Shown: positions 23,320 through 32,515, numbered from the stretch's first letter. The stretch is 64,000 nucleotides of DNA from Janibacter terrae NBRC 107853 (GCF_001591405.1 NZ_BCUV01000004.1:1-64000), one strand, 5' to 3'. Made by a program: numbers and translations. Notes: generated by a model not told the origin, from the sequence alone.

Positions 23320-24101
23320 GCGCCGCCACCGCACCCACCGCACCCACCACGTCCGAGTCCGCGCCGGTCGACGTCTCCGGCGACCGGATCCCCTTCGCCC
23401 GGCTCGTCGGCCTCGAGCTGCGCAAGATGGTCGACACCCGCGCCGGTATGTGGATGCTCGTCGTCATGGCGGGGATGAGCTTCCTCGTCGCTGCCGGCCT
23501 CGTCGTCTGGGGCGAGGGGAGCGGCACGGCCTTCCCGACCTTCTTGGGCCTGATCGTCATGCCGATGATGCTCCTGCTGCCGATCGTGGGCATCATGTCG
23601 GCGACCCAGGAGTGGGCCCACCGCACCGGGCTGGTGACCTTCGCCCTCGTGCCACGGCGCGGTCGGGTGCTCGCTGCGAAGGTCGCCGGGGCGCTGGTGC
23701 TCTGCCTCGTGCTGCTCGCCGCCGCCGGCGCCGCGGCCCTCCTCGGCACGCTCCTCGCGGGCGGGGAACTCACCCTGACCGGCATCTCGCTGGTCGGCAT
23801 CGTCCTCGCCGGGCTCGTCTACACCCTCCAGGGCGTCGCCTTCGGCGCGGCCTTCCTCAACACCCCGGTCGCTATCGTCACCAGCCTCGTGCTGCCGACG
23901 GTGTGGACGGTCCTCACCGCGATGACCGGCTGGATGGGCGATGTCGCCCGCTGGCTCGACCTCAACCTCGTCACCGCGCCTCTCACCGAGGGCAGCATGA
24001 CCGGCGAGAGCTGGGCGCAGCTGGCGGCCGCCACCGCCGTCTGGGTCGGGATCCCGCTGGCGATCGGGACCCACCGGGTCCTCATGCGCGAGGTGAAGTA
24101 G
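23316..24101 (+). CDS. ABC transporter permease
   Basis: 261-residue membrane subunit partner of the preceding ATPase. After a 30-residue Ala/Thr-rich N terminus there are six hydrophobic segments (about 47-67, 74-96, 124-146, 155-175, 182-203, 235-252), the ABC-2 export plan. ATG 23316 overlaps the ATPase stop. The last 20 bases overlap the end of the convergent glutamate-synthase-like gene. Substrate unknown. Confidence 0.85.
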   Translation: MSAATAPTAPTTSESAPVDVSGDRIPFARLVGLELRKMVDTRAGMWMLVVMAGMSFLVAAGLVVWGEGSGTAFPTFLGLIVMPMMLLLPIVGIMSATQEWAHRTGLVTFALVPRRGRVLAAKVAGALVLCLVLLAAAGAAALLGTLLAGGELTLTGISLVGIVLAGLVYTLQGVAFGAAFLNTPVAIVTSLVLPTVWTVLTAMTGWMGDVARWLDLNLVTAPLTEGSMTGESWAQLAAATAVWVGIPLAIGTHRVLMREVK

Positions 24102-25659
24102 TCCGCTCCCTGCTCGACCCACCACGGGGTGCGGTCCGCGACATGATCTCGATGATCGCGGCCGCGTCCTCGTCGCTGATCGCGCCCCACCCGGGCTCGT
24201 AGCCGTAGACCTCGCCGAGCGGGGTGGCCGCGCGGTTGCCGAGGAGCAGCTCCACGTCGTCGACCGTGAGCAGCCCGGGGTGCCAGACGCCGCACGCCTC
24301 CGAGACCTTGAGCAGGTCGCGGCGCAGGGTGCGCAGGTAGTTGTTGACGCGCTGCGCCTTGAGCGTCGGGTCCAACCCCCGGACGAGCCACGGGTTCTGC
24401 GTGGCGACACCGGTGGGACAGTGGTCCGTGTGACACCGCTGGGCCTGGATGCAGCCCAGCGCGAGCATCGGCTCACGGGCCACGTGCACCATGTCGCAGC
24501 CGAGGGCGAAGGCGACGAGCGCGTTCTCGGGCAGGCCGAGCTTGCCGGACCCGACGAAGGTGACCCGGTCGGTGATGCCCGCGCGGGCGAAGACCGAGTA
24601 CACCCGGGTGAAGGCCAGCCGGAAGGGCAGCGCCACCGCGTCGCTGAAGACGAGCGGGGCAGCGCCGGTCCCCCCTTCGCCACCGTCGATGACGACGAAG
24701 TCGACCCCGCGGGAGTGGTCCGCGGCCATCGTGTCCACGAGCTCCTGCCAGAACCCCATGTCGCCCACCGCGGACTTGATGCCCACGGGCAGCCCGGTCT
24801 CGTCGGCGACGCGCTCGACGAAGTCGAGGAGGGAGTCGACGTCGTCGAACTCGGTGTGCCGGGAGGGGCTGGCGCAGTCGTGCCCCTGCGGGATGCCTCG
24901 GGTCTGCGCGATCTCGTCGGAGATCTTGGCCGCGGGCAGCATGCCACCCAGCCCCGGCTTGGCCCCCTGGCTCAGCTTGACCTCGATGGCCTTGACCGGC
25001 GCGGACGCCACGACCTCCTTGAGCCGCTCGAGGTCGAAGCGGCCCTCCTCGTCCCGGCACCCGAAGTAGGCCGTGCCGATCTGGAAGATCAGGTCCCCGC
25101 CCTGCCGGTGGTGCGGCGAGAGCGACCCCTCGCCGGTGCAGTGCAGCGCGCCGGCGAGGCGGGCGCCCTCGTTGAGGGCCCGGACGGCCGGACCGGACAG
25201 CGAGCCGAAGCTCATGCCGGAGATGTTGACGACCGAGTTGGGCCGGAACGCGTGCCGGCGGCCACGCGGTCCCCCGAGGACCTTGGCGCTCGGCAGGACC
25301 ACGGAGTCCGCGGAGTGCACCGCCGTGGGCGCGGCGACGTCGGAGAAGGTGCGGTGCTTGAGGATCGGGTAGCCCTCCACCGTCTCCACGTCGTTGTCCG
25401 TGCCGAAGCCGACGTAGTTGTTCTCCATCTTGGACGAGGCGTAGACCCAGGCCCGCTGGTCCCGGCTGAAGGGCCGCTCCTCGTCGTTGCTCGTGACGAT
25501 GTACTGCCGCAGCTCGGGTCCGATGCGCTCGAGCAGGTAGCGGGCGTTGGCGACGACCGGGAAGTTGCGCTTCAGGGAGTGCTGCTTCTGCAGCAGGTCC
25601 CGGGCAGCGAGCCCGGCGGTGCCGGCGAGCACGGTGGCGAGGGCGACCTTCGACTTCAT
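24082..25659 (-). CDS. FMN-binding glutamate synthase-like protein
   Basis: 525 residues resembling the stand-alone FMN domain of glutamate synthase large subunits (GltB family). It has an N-terminal hydrophobic helix ([18 protein letters not shown]), then a TIM barrel with [49 protein letters not shown] and [19 protein letters not shown]. The cysteine motif [19 protein letters not shown] matches the 3Fe-4S site of glutamate synthase. There is no amidotransferase domain, so glutamine hydrolysis is not part of the protein; its real reaction is unknown. ATG 25659 is preferred over 25668 because CAGGAT lies exactly 7 bases before it. Divergent from the lipase-like gene. Confidence 0.88.
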   Translation of the reverse strand: MKSKVALATVLAGTAGLAARDLLQKQHSLKRNFPVVANARYLLERIGPELRQYIVTSNDEERPFSRDQRAWVYASSKMENNYVGFGTDNDVETVEGYPILKHRTFSDVAAPTAVHSADSVVLPSAKVLGGPRGRRHAFRPNSVVNISGMSFGSLSGPAVRALNEGARLAGALHCTGEGSLSPHHRQGGDLIFQIGTAYFGCRDEEGRFDLERLKEVVASAPVKAIEVKLSQGAKPGLGGMLPAAKISDEIAQTRGIPQGHDCASPSRHTEFDDVDSLLDFVERVADETGLPVGIKSAVGDMGFWQELVDTMAADHSRGVDFVVIDGGEGGTGAAPLVFSDAVALPFRLAFTRVYSVFARAGITDRVTFVGSGKLGLPENALVAFALGCDMVHVAREPMLALGCIQAQRCHTDHCPTGVATQNPWLVRGLDPTLKAQRVNNYLRTLRRDLLKVSEACGVWHPGLLTVDDVELLLGNRAATPLGEVYGYEPGWGAISDEDAAAIIEIMSRTAPRGGSSRERTTSPRA

Positions 25660-25666
25660 GCTCGCC

Positions 25667-25672
25667 ATCCTG
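25667..25672 (-). promoter_or_regulatory. -10-like box of the glutamate synthase-like gene
   Basis: On the minus strand CAGGAT precedes ATG 25659 by 7 bases, the same spacing as other leaderless genes here. It differs from TANNNT in its first base only. Confidence 0.35.
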
Positions 25673-25693
25673 CCTCTCCCGGGGGGTGGATGC

Positions 25694-25699
25694 GAGGAT
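25694..25699 (+). promoter_or_regulatory. -10-like box of the lipase-like gene
   Basis: GAGGAT, 7 bases before ATG 25707, identical in form to the aroC site at 16336. A ribosome-site reading of GAGG is also possible. Confidence 0.35.
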
Positions 25700-25706
25700 G
25701 CCCCGC

Positions 25707-26963
25707 ATGACGACCTCGTGGGGCGCCGGCCGGCGTCGATGGCTGCTCGTGGCAGCGGCCGTCGTCGTGGTCCTCCTCGCAGCCCTCGTCCTGTGGCGCG
25801 CCGGCGACGACGACGTGCCGGGGGCGCCGCAGGGCCCGGCGGGGGCGGCGTTCTACTCGACGAGCGCGGAGCAGCTGTCCGCAGGGCGCCACGGCAGCCT
25901 CATCTGGTCCCGCCGGGTCGTCGACGGCCCGACGATCGGCGGGACGACGCACCTGGTCATGTACCGCTCGACGGACGCGAAGGGGGAGCCCGTCGCCGTG
26001 TCCGGGGTGGTGTCCGTGCCGGCCGGGAAGCCCCCGCAGGGCGGCTGGCCGGTCATCAGCTGGGGCCACGGCACCACCGGCATGGCCGACGAGTGCGCCC
26101 CCTCCCGCTCCCTGGTGGACCAGCAGACGGGCGTCTACACCGCGGCCATGGACCGGGCCACCGCGGACCTCGTCGGGGACGGCTACGCCGTCGCGCGCAC
26201 CGACTACGAGGGGCTGGGCACGCCGGGGCCGCACCCGTACCTCATGGGGCAGTCGGCCGGGGCGGCCATGACCGACATCGTCCTGGCCGCGCACGAGCTC
26301 TCCCCGGACCTCTCCCCGCACTGGGTCGCCATGGGGCACTCGCAGGGCGCCCAGGCGGCACTCTTCACGAGCCGCTTCACCACCGGGTACTCACCCGGGC
26401 TCGACCTGGCCGGGATCGTCGCCCTGGCGCCGCCGAGCCAGCTCGGCGTCGTCGTCGAGATGGCCGACGGCGGTCGGCCCGCGGGGACGACGGCGCAGGA
26501 GCGGGCCGCCGCGGCAGATGCGGGCTCGGGGTTCCTCGGTCCGCTCATCGTCTCCGCCGCCCGCGTCGCCGGCGTGCCGGAGGAGGACGTGGTGAGCCCC
26601 GCGGGCCGCAGGCTGCTGCCGCAGCTGGAGGAGCGCTGCATCGCCGAGCTCTTCCGGCAGGACTCCTTCGGCGGCATGGACCTGCCGACCTTCCTGCGGG
26701 ACGACGCCGACCTCTCCCGCATCCGCCGGGTCGTCGGCGCCAACGACGCGGCGGAGCTGCACCCGCAGGTGCCGGTCCTCGTCGTCCACGGCACGAAGGA
26801 CACCACGGTGCCGCCGCTGCTCAGCGACCGCCGGGCGGAGCAGTACGAGGCGCAGGGCGCGGACCTGACGTACGAGCGCGTGCGGGGGGCCGACCACATC
26901 TCGGTGCTCGAGGAGGCCGCCGCCGACGTGAGCGCGTGGGTGTCCGAGGCGTTCGACGGTTAG
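25707..26963 (+). CDS. Secreted or anchored alpha/beta hydrolase, secretory lipase type
   Basis: 418 residues. The N terminus has RRR followed by a long hydrophobic helix (about 11-28) and an acidic linker, a signal anchor or uncleaved signal peptide, so the enzyme should face outside. The alpha/beta hydrolase core shows the oxyanion region [15 protein letters not shown], an Asp-Tyr-Glu-Gly turn ([11 protein letters not shown]) and the nucleophile elbow GHSQG. The late segment [14 protein letters not shown] supplies the acid and [11 protein letters not shown] the His. This matches the PF03583 secretory lipase group; an ester substrate is likely but unspecified. The TAG stop forms part of a -10 box for efp. 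Confidence 0.82.
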   Translation: MTTSWGAGRRRWLLVAAAVVVVLLAALVLWRAGDDDVPGAPQGPAGAAFYSTSAEQLSAGRHGSLIWSRRVVDGPTIGGTTHLVMYRSTDAKGEPVAVSGVVSVPAGKPPQGGWPVISWGHGTTGMADECAPSRSLVDQQTGVYTAAMDRATADLVGDGYAVARTDYEGLGTPGPHPYLMGQSAGAAMTDIVLAAHELSPDLSPHWVAMGHSQGAQAALFTSRFTTGYSPGLDLAGIVALAPPSQLGVVVEMADGGRPAGTTAQERAAAADAGSGFLGPLIVSAARVAGVPEEDVVSPAGRRLLPQLEERCIAELFRQDSFGGMDLPTFLRDDADLSRIRRVVGANDAAELHPQVPVLVVHGTKDTTVPPLLSDRRAEQYEAQGADLTYERVRGADHISVLEEAAADVSAWVSEAFDG

Positions 26964-26966
26964 GAT
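26961..26966 (+). promoter_or_regulatory. -10 box for efp and nusB
   Basis: TAGGAT, overlapping the lipase stop codon (TAG, 26961-26963). It leaves a leader of roughly 65-70 bases before GTG 27041, so efp is leadered. No convincing -35 box. Confidence 0.45.
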
Positions 26967-27040
26967 GCTGGGCGGCCCGCGCGCGCCCTCGGCGCAGCGG
27001 TGGGAGACCAGACCGAGACGACGCGAAGGCGAGCACACCC

Positions 27041-27601
27041 GTGGCAACGACGAATGACCTCAAGAACGGCATGGTCCTCAACATCGACGGCCAGCTCTGG
27101 AGCGTCGTGGAGTTCCAGCACGTCAAGCCCGGCAAGGGCCCGGCCTTCGTGCGCACCAAGCTGAAGAACGTCACGAGCGGCAAGACCGTCGACAAGACCT
27201 TCAACGCCGGCACCAAGGTCGAGACGTCCAACGTCGACAAGCGCACGATGCAGTACCTGTACAACGACGGCACCGACTTCGTCTTCATGGACCCCGACAC
27301 CTACGACCAGATCCCGGTCGCGCCGGAGGTCGTCGGTGACGCCGCCAAGTACATGCTGGAGAACCAGGAGGCGGTCATCGCCCGCCACGACGGCAGCGTC
27401 CTGTACGTCGAGCTGCCCGCCTCGGTCGTCCTCGAGATCACCTACACCGAGCCGGGCCTCCAGGGCGACCGCTCGACCGGTGGCACCAAGCCGGCCACCC
27501 TCGAGACCGGCGCCGAGATCGCCGTCCCGCTCTTCCTCGAGCAGGGCACCAAGGTCAAGGTCGACACCCGCGACGGCTCCTACCTCGGTCGAGTGAGCTG
27601 A
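27041..27601 (+). CDS. efp: Elongation factor P
   Basis: Relieves ribosomes stalled at polyproline. 186 residues, three beta-barrel domains as in the family. The loop that reaches the peptidyl centre reads [10 protein letters not shown], with Lys32 at the position that is modified in some bacteria. Domain III ends [19 protein letters not shown], the family signature. GTG 27041 is fixed by the conserved first residues. nusB follows directly, as in most actinobacteria. Confidence 0.97.
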   Translation: MATTNDLKNGMVLNIDGQLWSVVEFQHVKPGKGPAFVRTKLKNVTSGKTVDKTFNAGTKVETSNVDKRTMQYLYNDGTDFVFMDPDTYDQIPVAPEVVGDAAKYMLENQEAVIARHDGSVLYVELPASVVLEITYTEPGLQGDRSTGGTKPATLETGAEIAVPLFLEQGTKVKVDTRDGSYLGRVS

Positions 27602-28015
27602 GTGGGGGCACGCACCAAGGCGCGTCGGCGTGCCGTCGACCTGCTCTTCGAGGCCGAGTCCCGGGGCCTGAACGCGAGTGACCTCGCGAGCGAGCGGGCG
27701 TCGAAGCCGGTCACGCCGGCGCCGCTCAACCCGTACACGATCACCGCTGTCCAGGGCGTCGTGGCGCACTGGAACGACATCAACGACGCCCTGACCACGT
27801 ACAGCCAGGGCTGGACCCTCGACCGCATGCCCGACGTCGACCGCGCCATCCTGCGGCTCGGCGCCTGGGAGATCCTCTTCAGCGAGGACGTCCCCGACCA
27901 GGTCGCCGTGAGCGAGGCCGTCGTCCTGGCGACCGAGCTCAGCACGGACGAGTCGCCGAAGTTCATCAACGGGCTGCTGGCGCGCATCGTCGAGGTCAAG
28001 CCCACCCTCGTCTGA
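27602..28015 (+). CDS. nusB: Transcription antitermination factor NusB
   Basis: 137-residue all-helical protein that binds boxA RNA with S10 in rRNA antitermination. The start GARTKARRRAVDLLFEAE and the segment MPDVDRAILRLGAWEILF followed by VAVSEAVVLATELSTDESPKFINGLL are diagnostic. GTG 27602 follows the efp TGA without a gap. Usually pyrR comes next in actinobacteria; here about 4.6 kb of other genes intervene. Confidence 0.96.
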   Translation: MGARTKARRRAVDLLFEAESRGLNASDLASERASKPVTPAPLNPYTITAVQGVVAHWNDINDALTTYSQGWTLDRMPDVDRAILRLGAWEILFSEDVPDQVAVSEAVVLATELSTDESPKFINGLLARIVEVKPTLV

Positions 28016-28023
28016 GGAGACAC

Positions 28024-29211
28024 ATGAGCAGCGAGACCACCGTCGAGCACCGCCCCGAGCCCGTGGACCGCGGCGTCGTCATCGGACGGGGGCTGACCGC
28101 GCTCGCCCGGTGGTCGTGGCGCCTGGTCCTCCTGGCGGCCGGAGCGGTCGTGGTCTGGTGGGTCCTCGGCAAGCTCTGGGTCGGGGTCTTCCCCGTGCTC
28201 CTCGCGCTCATCGTCGCCACGGTCCTGTGGCCGCCGACCCGCTGGCTGCGGGCGAAGGGGGTGCCCTCCGCGCTCGCCGCGGCGCTGGTCATCGTCGGCT
28301 CGCTCCTCGTCTTCTTCGGGGTCCTCGGCGCGATCGCGCCCTCGCTCGTCTCGCAGTCCGGTGACCTCGCCGACCAGGCGGCCAAGGGCCTGGGCGACCT
28401 GCAGGAGCTCGCGGCCAAGCCGCCCTTCAACGTCGACAGCGCGACGATCGACGACGCGGTCGGCAAGGCGACGACCTGGCTGCAGGAGCGGAGCGGCCAG
28501 ATCGCGAGCGGTGCCCTGGCCGGTGCCTCGGCCGTCGGCTCCGGCCTCGTCACCCTCGTCCTCGTCCTCGTGCTCGTCTTCTTCTTCATCAAGGACGGGC
28601 CGGCGTTCCTCCCCTTCGTCCGTCGGGTCGCCGGTGAGCGCGCCGGTGGTCACCTCACCGAGGTGGCGACGCGGTCGTGGAACACCCTGGGTGGCTTCAT
28701 CCGCACCCAGGCGCTCGTCTCCGCCGTCGACGCGGTCCTCATCGGCACCGGTCTGGCGCTGCTCGGCGTGCCGCTCGCCTTCGCCCTGGCGATCCTCACC
28801 TTCTTCGGTGGCTTCGTGCCGATCGTCGGTGCCTTCGCCGTCGGCGTCCTGTCCGTCCTCGTCGCCCTCGTCGCCCAGGGCCCCACGACGGCGCTGCTCG
28901 TGCTCGCGCTGATCATCGCGGTGCAGCAGATCGAGGGCAATGTCCTCCAGCCCTTCCTCCAGGGCCGCTCGATGCAGCTGCACGCCGGCGTGATCCTCCT
29001 GGCGGTCGCGGTGGGCAGCACGCTCTTCGGCATCGTCGGTGCCTTCCTCGCCGTGCCGGTGGCCGCCGTCGCGGCGGTCGTCCTGCGGTACATCAGCGAG
29101 CAGGTCGACCTGCTCGCCGGCATCGTCAGCGCGGACGAGGTCGTCACCGAGTCGGCCGAGGGCGGGGAGGTCGCCGACGAGGTCGAGGACGAGGCCCCGG
29201 TCAGATCGTGA
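28024..29211 (+). CDS. AI-2E family transporter (PerM/UPF0118)
   Basis: 395-residue polytopic protein. Two N-terminal helices (about 30-75), a helix near 82-105, a soluble helical segment (about 110-165), then four or five closely spaced helices (170-345), the AI-2E family layout. The family motif appears as ALLGVPLAFALAILTFFGGF and later as NVLQPFLQGRSMQLHA. The C terminus is strongly acidic (EVADEVEDEAP). Members transport varied small molecules or sodium/protons; substrate here is unknown. It starts 8 bases after nusB and overlaps the NUDIX gene by GTGA. Confidence 0.9.
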   Translation: MSSETTVEHRPEPVDRGVVIGRGLTALARWSWRLVLLAAGAVVVWWVLGKLWVGVFPVLLALIVATVLWPPTRWLRAKGVPSALAAALVIVGSLLVFFGVLGAIAPSLVSQSGDLADQAAKGLGDLQELAAKPPFNVDSATIDDAVGKATTWLQERSGQIASGALAGASAVGSGLVTLVLVLVLVFFFIKDGPAFLPFVRRVAGERAGGHLTEVATRSWNTLGGFIRTQALVSAVDAVLIGTGLALLGVPLAFALAILTFFGGFVPIVGAFAVGVLSVLVALVAQGPTTALLVLALIIAVQQIEGNVLQPFLQGRSMQLHAGVILLAVAVGSTLFGIVGAFLAVPVAAVAAVVLRYISEQVDLLAGIVSADEVVTESAEGGEVADEVEDEAPVRS

Positions 29212-29870
29212 CGCCCGTCGTCGCCCGCCCGGCCGTGAGCGTCATCCCGCTGCGTGACGGGCCGGACGGCCTCGAGGTCTTCGTCCAGCACCGCGCGACG
29301 ACGATGGACTTCGCGGCCGGTGTCGTCGTCTTCCCCGGCGGCCGGTGCGACCCGGCCGACGAGGCGAGGGGAGCGGACCTCGCCCTGTCCGCCGCGACCC
29401 TCGCCGAGCACGTGCGCCGGTGGCGTCAGGTCCCCGTCGACGCCCCCGTCCACGTCGACCCGAGCGTGTCCGCGCGCACCCTGCTCGCCACCGGGCTGCG
29501 GGAGCTCGCCGAGGAGACCGGGCTCCTCGCCGACCCCGAGGCGCTGCTGCCGTGGGACCGCTGGGTGACCCCCGAGGCCTCGCCCAAGCGCTTCGACGTC
29601 GCCTTCTTCGTCCTCCCCGTGCCCGGGCACGCTCCCGACCAGCCGACGCACCTCACGACCGAGGCCACGCACTCCGTGTGGGAGGGCGTCGACGCCCTCC
29701 TCACCGCGGCGACGGAGCAGCGGCTGCGGCTGATGACCCCGACGAGGGTGCTGCTGCGCGAGCTCGCCGACCTGGGCGACGTCGCGTCGGTGCTCGCCCT
29801 GAGGCCGGTCATCACCGGCGTGCGGGACGACCGGCCCGGCAGCCGCCCACGGGCGACCGACCCCTCCTGA
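29208..29870 (+). CDS. NUDIX hydrolase (CoA pyrophosphatase/NUDT19-like)
   Basis: 220 residues. The strand PAVSVIPLRDGPDGLEVFVQ leads into a divergent box in which VFPGGRCDPADE is separated by about 40 residues from GLRELAEETGLLAD. Such a long insertion inside the box is typical of the NUDT19-like group, for which acyl-CoA substrates are proposed. Catalytic glutamates of RELAEETG are intact. GTG 29208 overlaps the AI-2E stop. The gene ends 12 bases before the convergent metQ end. Confidence 0.8.
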   Translation: MTPVVARPAVSVIPLRDGPDGLEVFVQHRATTMDFAAGVVVFPGGRCDPADEARGADLALSAATLAEHVRRWRQVPVDAPVHVDPSVSARTLLATGLRELAEETGLLADPEALLPWDRWVTPEASPKRFDVAFFVLPVPGHAPDQPTHLTTEATHSVWEGVDALLTAATEQRLRLMTPTRVLLRELADLGDVASVLALRPVITGVRDDRPGSRPRATDPS

Positions 29871-29882
29871 GCCGCGCGTCGA

Positions 29883-30731
29883 TCAGAAGGCGGGCAGGAC
29901 CTCACCGTTCGGCCAGGTCTCCTCGATGTACTTCTTGACCTCGGGGGAGTGGAGGAGCTCGTCGAGCTTCTTCAGCGACGCGTTGTCCTCGTTGGCCTTC
30001 TGCACCGCGAGGAAGTTGGCGTACGGGCTGTCCTTGCCCTCCTCGACGAGCAGCGCGTCATCGACCGACAGGTCGGCCTCGATGGCGTAGTTGCCGTTGA
30101 TGACGGCGGCGTCGAGGTCCTGGAGCGAGCGCGCGAGCTGGGCCGCGTCGGTCTCCTTGAAGGTGAGGTCCTTCGGGTTGTCGGCGACGTCGAGGATGGT
30201 CGCGTTGGTCGCGTCCTTGCCGTCCTTGAGGGTGATGACGTCATTGTCGGCGAGCAGCTGCAGCGCGCGACCCTGGTTGGACGGGTCGTTGTTGATGCCG
30301 ATCTGGGCGCCGTCCGGCAGGTCCTTGACGTCCTTGACCTTGTCGGAGTACAGGGCGAAGGGCTCGATGTGGATGCCCGTGTAGTGCGCGAACTCGTACC
30401 CGCGGTCCTTGACCTGCGCCTCGTAGTAGGGGAGGTGCTGGTAGTAGTTCGCGTCGAGCGTGCCCTCGGAGAGCTGGACGTTGGGCTGGACGTAGTCGTC
30501 GAAGGTCTTGATCTCCAGGTCGAGCTTCGCGTCGGGCGCGAGCTCCTTGTCGACGAACTCGAGGATCTTGGCGTGCGGGGTGGGGGACGCGCCGACGGAG
30601 ATCGTGGTGACGCCGCCGTCGCCGGCCGCGGGGCCCTCGGCATCGTCCTCGACCGCGCCGCAGGCCGCGAGGGCAAGGGCGGAGACGGTGATGACCGCAG
30701 CAGCGCGGGTCGCGGAGCGGGTGGTGGGCAT
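29883..30731 (-). CDS. metQ: Methionine ABC transporter substrate-binding lipoprotein
   Basis: 282-residue NlpA-family lipoprotein that captures methionine outside the membrane. Signal peptide of 23 residues ending ALALAAC with the lipid-carrying Cys24, then an acidic/Gly linker. The mature domain shows VGASPTPHAKILEFV, LEIKTFDDYVQPNVQL, LDANYYQHLPYYEA and NGNYAIEADL, all diagnostic of MetQ. A good GAGAGGA site precedes the ATG. Lies 53 bases after metI on the same strand, third gene of metN-metI-metQ. Confidence 0.95.
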   Translation of the reverse strand: MPTTRSATRAAAVITVSALALAACGAVEDDAEGPAAGDGGVTTISVGASPTPHAKILEFVDKELAPDAKLDLEIKTFDDYVQPNVQLSEGTLDANYYQHLPYYEAQVKDRGYEFAHYTGIHIEPFALYSDKVKDVKDLPDGAQIGINNDPSNQGRALQLLADNDVITLKDGKDATNATILDVADNPKDLTFKETDAAQLARSLQDLDAAVINGNYAIEADLSVDDALLVEEGKDSPYANFLAVQKANEDNASLKKLDELLHSPEVKKYIEETWPNGEVLPAF

Positions 30732-30784
30732 GGTGGTTCCTCTCGATGGGTGGCCGGTCGGGCCGGTGGTACGAAGGGGGGAGG

Positions 30785-31480
30785 TCAGCGGTGGTCGAGG
30801 CGGCGGGCGACGAGGTCGCCGACGACCTGGACGATCGTCACGATGACGACGAGGAGGGCGACGCAGACGATCATCACGTCGGACTCGAAGCGGTTGTACC
30901 CGTAGGACATCGCGACGGCGCCGAGGCCGCCGCCGCCGATGGCACCGGCCATCGCGGTGTAGCCGATGAGCGCGATGACCGTCGTCGTCAGTCCGGCCAC
31001 GAGACCGGAGCGCGCCTCCGGGAGCAGCACCTTGCGGGTGATCTCGCGACGCGTGGCGCCCATCATCGCGACGGCCTCGACCTTGCCCGCAGGCACCTCG
31101 CGCAGCGAGGTCTCGACGAGCCGGGCGTAGAAGGGGATGGCGCCGACGGTGAGCGGGACGACCGCCGCCTGCCAGCCGATCGAGGTCCCGACGACGAAGC
31201 GCGTGAACGGGATGATCGCGATCATCAGGATGAGGAAGGGCAGCGAGCGTCCGACGTTGACGACCGCCCCGAGCGCACGGTGGACGGTGGGGTGGGGCGA
31301 GGTGCCGCCGGGCGAGCTCGTGTAGAGCAGCACACCGACGGGGATGCCGAGCAGCGCGGTGAGCACGCCCGCGAGGCCGGTCATCGCCAGCGTCTCCCAG
31401 ACGGCGGTGGGGACGAGCTGGCGGATGACGTCGTTGTCGAGCCAGCGGCCCTCGGCGGCGACGGTGGTCAGGGCGGTCAT
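30785..31480 (-). CDS. metI: Methionine ABC transporter permease
   Basis: 231 residues with five membrane helices (about 26-50, 72-95, 104-125, 155-180, 200-222). The EAA loop that docks with the ATPase reads VEAVAMMGATRREITRKVLL. The stretch GAIGGGGLGAVAMSYGYNRF is characteristic of D-methionine/methionine permeases. ATG 31480 overlaps the metN stop. Confidence 0.95.
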   Translation of the reverse strand: MTALTTVAAEGRWLDNDVIRQLVPTAVWETLAMTGLAGVLTALLGIPVGVLLYTSSPGGTSPHPTVHRALGAVVNVGRSLPFLILMIAIIPFTRFVVGTSIGWQAAVVPLTVGAIPFYARLVETSLREVPAGKVEAVAMMGATRREITRKVLLPEARSGLVAGLTTTVIALIGYTAMAGAIGGGGLGAVAMSYGYNRFESDVMIVCVALLVVIVTIVQVVGDLVARRLDHR

Positions 31481-32478
31481 GCGGCCACCTCCGGGGACAG
31501 GTGGGCGGCCTCGAGGACGCGGACGGCGTCACCGGTGCGCGCCGGCTCGACCTCGAGCTGGATGCGGCCGACGCGGCGGCCGGCGATGGTCTCGAGCGTC
31601 GCCGCGGCGACCTCGGCGGGGATGCCGGCCTCGCGCAGCAGCGCCAGGACGGCGTCGACGCTCGTGGTGCCGGAGCGGCTGTCGCCGAGCGCGACCTCGA
31701 CGTAGCCACCCTCGTGCCCGAGCGGCAGCGGGGGCAGGGGGACGAGGTCGCGGTGGAGCTGGCGGCGCGGGTCGGCCACGACCTCACCGATGGGGCCGGT
31801 CTCGACGACGCGGCCGTCGGCCAGGAGGGTCACCGTGTCGCACACCTCGCGGACGACGGAGGGCTCGTGCGTGATGATGACGACGGTGATCCCGAGGTGC
31901 TCGCGCAGGTCGCGCAGCAGCCCCAGGATCTGCCGGGTGGTCGCGGCGTCCAGGGCCGAGGTCGGCTCGTCGCACAGCAGGATGTCGGGACGGGTCGCCA
32001 GGGCGCGGGCGATGCCGACGCGCTGCTGCTGGCCACCGGAGAGCTGGCCGGGGTGGTTGTCGGCGCGATCGGTGAGCCCGACGAGCTCGAGCAGCTCGGC
32101 GACGCGCGCCCGGCGCTCGTCGGCGGACCAGCCGGCGATCTCCAGGGGGAGGGCGATGTTGTCGGCGGCCGTGCGCGAGTCGAGCAGGTTGGCGTGCTGG
32201 AAGACCATGCCGAAGCGGCGACGCACCGCGCGCAGCTGCTCGCCGGCGAGGGCCGGGATGTCGGTGCCGTCGAGGTCCACCGTCCCGGAGGTCGGCCGCT
32301 CGAGCCCGGTGAGGCAGCGGATGAGCGTGGACTTGCCGGCGCCGGAGCGACCGACGATGCCGTGGATCGAGCCGCGCGCGATCGACAGGGTGATGTCGTC
32401 GAGTGCGACGACCGGCCCGCGCGCGGAGGGGAACTCCTTGCGCAGGCCGGACAGCTGCAGGAGGGGGGTCTCGGTCAC
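31477..32478 (-). CDS. metN: Methionine ABC transporter ATP-binding protein
   Basis: 333 residues. The ABC domain (1-235) has Walker A GRSGAGKST, Q-loop region VFQHANLL, signature LSGGQQQRVGIARAL, Walker B ILLCDEPTSALD and H-loop ITHEP. The C-terminal NIL domain (about 260-330), which binds methionine and inhibits uptake when the cell is full, is present. GTG 32478 lies exactly 7 bases after a TATTAT -10 box, so translation is leaderless. A 15-base palindrome in the promoter suggests repression. Confidence 0.95.
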   Translation of the reverse strand: MTETPLLQLSGLRKEFPSARGPVVALDDITLSIARGSIHGIVGRSGAGKSTLIRCLTGLERPTSGTVDLDGTDIPALAGEQLRAVRRRFGMVFQHANLLDSRTAADNIALPLEIAGWSADERRARVAELLELVGLTDRADNHPGQLSGGQQQRVGIARALATRPDILLCDEPTSALDAATTRQILGLLRDLREHLGITVVIITHEPSVVREVCDTVTLLADGRVVETGPIGEVVADPRRQLHRDLVPLPPLPLGHEGGYVEVALGDSRSGTTSVDAVLALLREAGIPAEVAAATLETIAGRRVGRIQLEVEPARTGDAVRVLEAAHLSPEVAA

Positions 32479-32485
32479 GTCGAAG

Positions 32486-32515
32486 ATAATAGGAAGTTAT
32501 GTCTGGCATAAGCAA
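32486..32515 (-). promoter_or_regulatory. metNIQ promoter (-35 TTGCTT, 18-base spacer, -10 TATTAT)
   Basis: Read on the minus strand, TTGCTT (32510-32515) and TATTAT (32486-32491) are separated by 18 bases, and GTG 32478 follows the -10 by 7 bases. This is the best formed promoter in the window and the only markedly A+T-rich stretch. The TTG and the spacing fit a vegetative sigma factor. Confidence 0.7.
32497..32511. promoter_or_regulatory. Palindromic operator candidate in the metNIQ promoter
   Basis: TTATGTCTGGCATAA is a near-perfect 15-base palindrome lying inside the -35/-10 spacer and touching the -35 box, where a bound repressor would block RNA polymerase. A methionine-pathway repressor is the obvious candidate, but no regulator gene is nearby. 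Confidence 0.55.
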
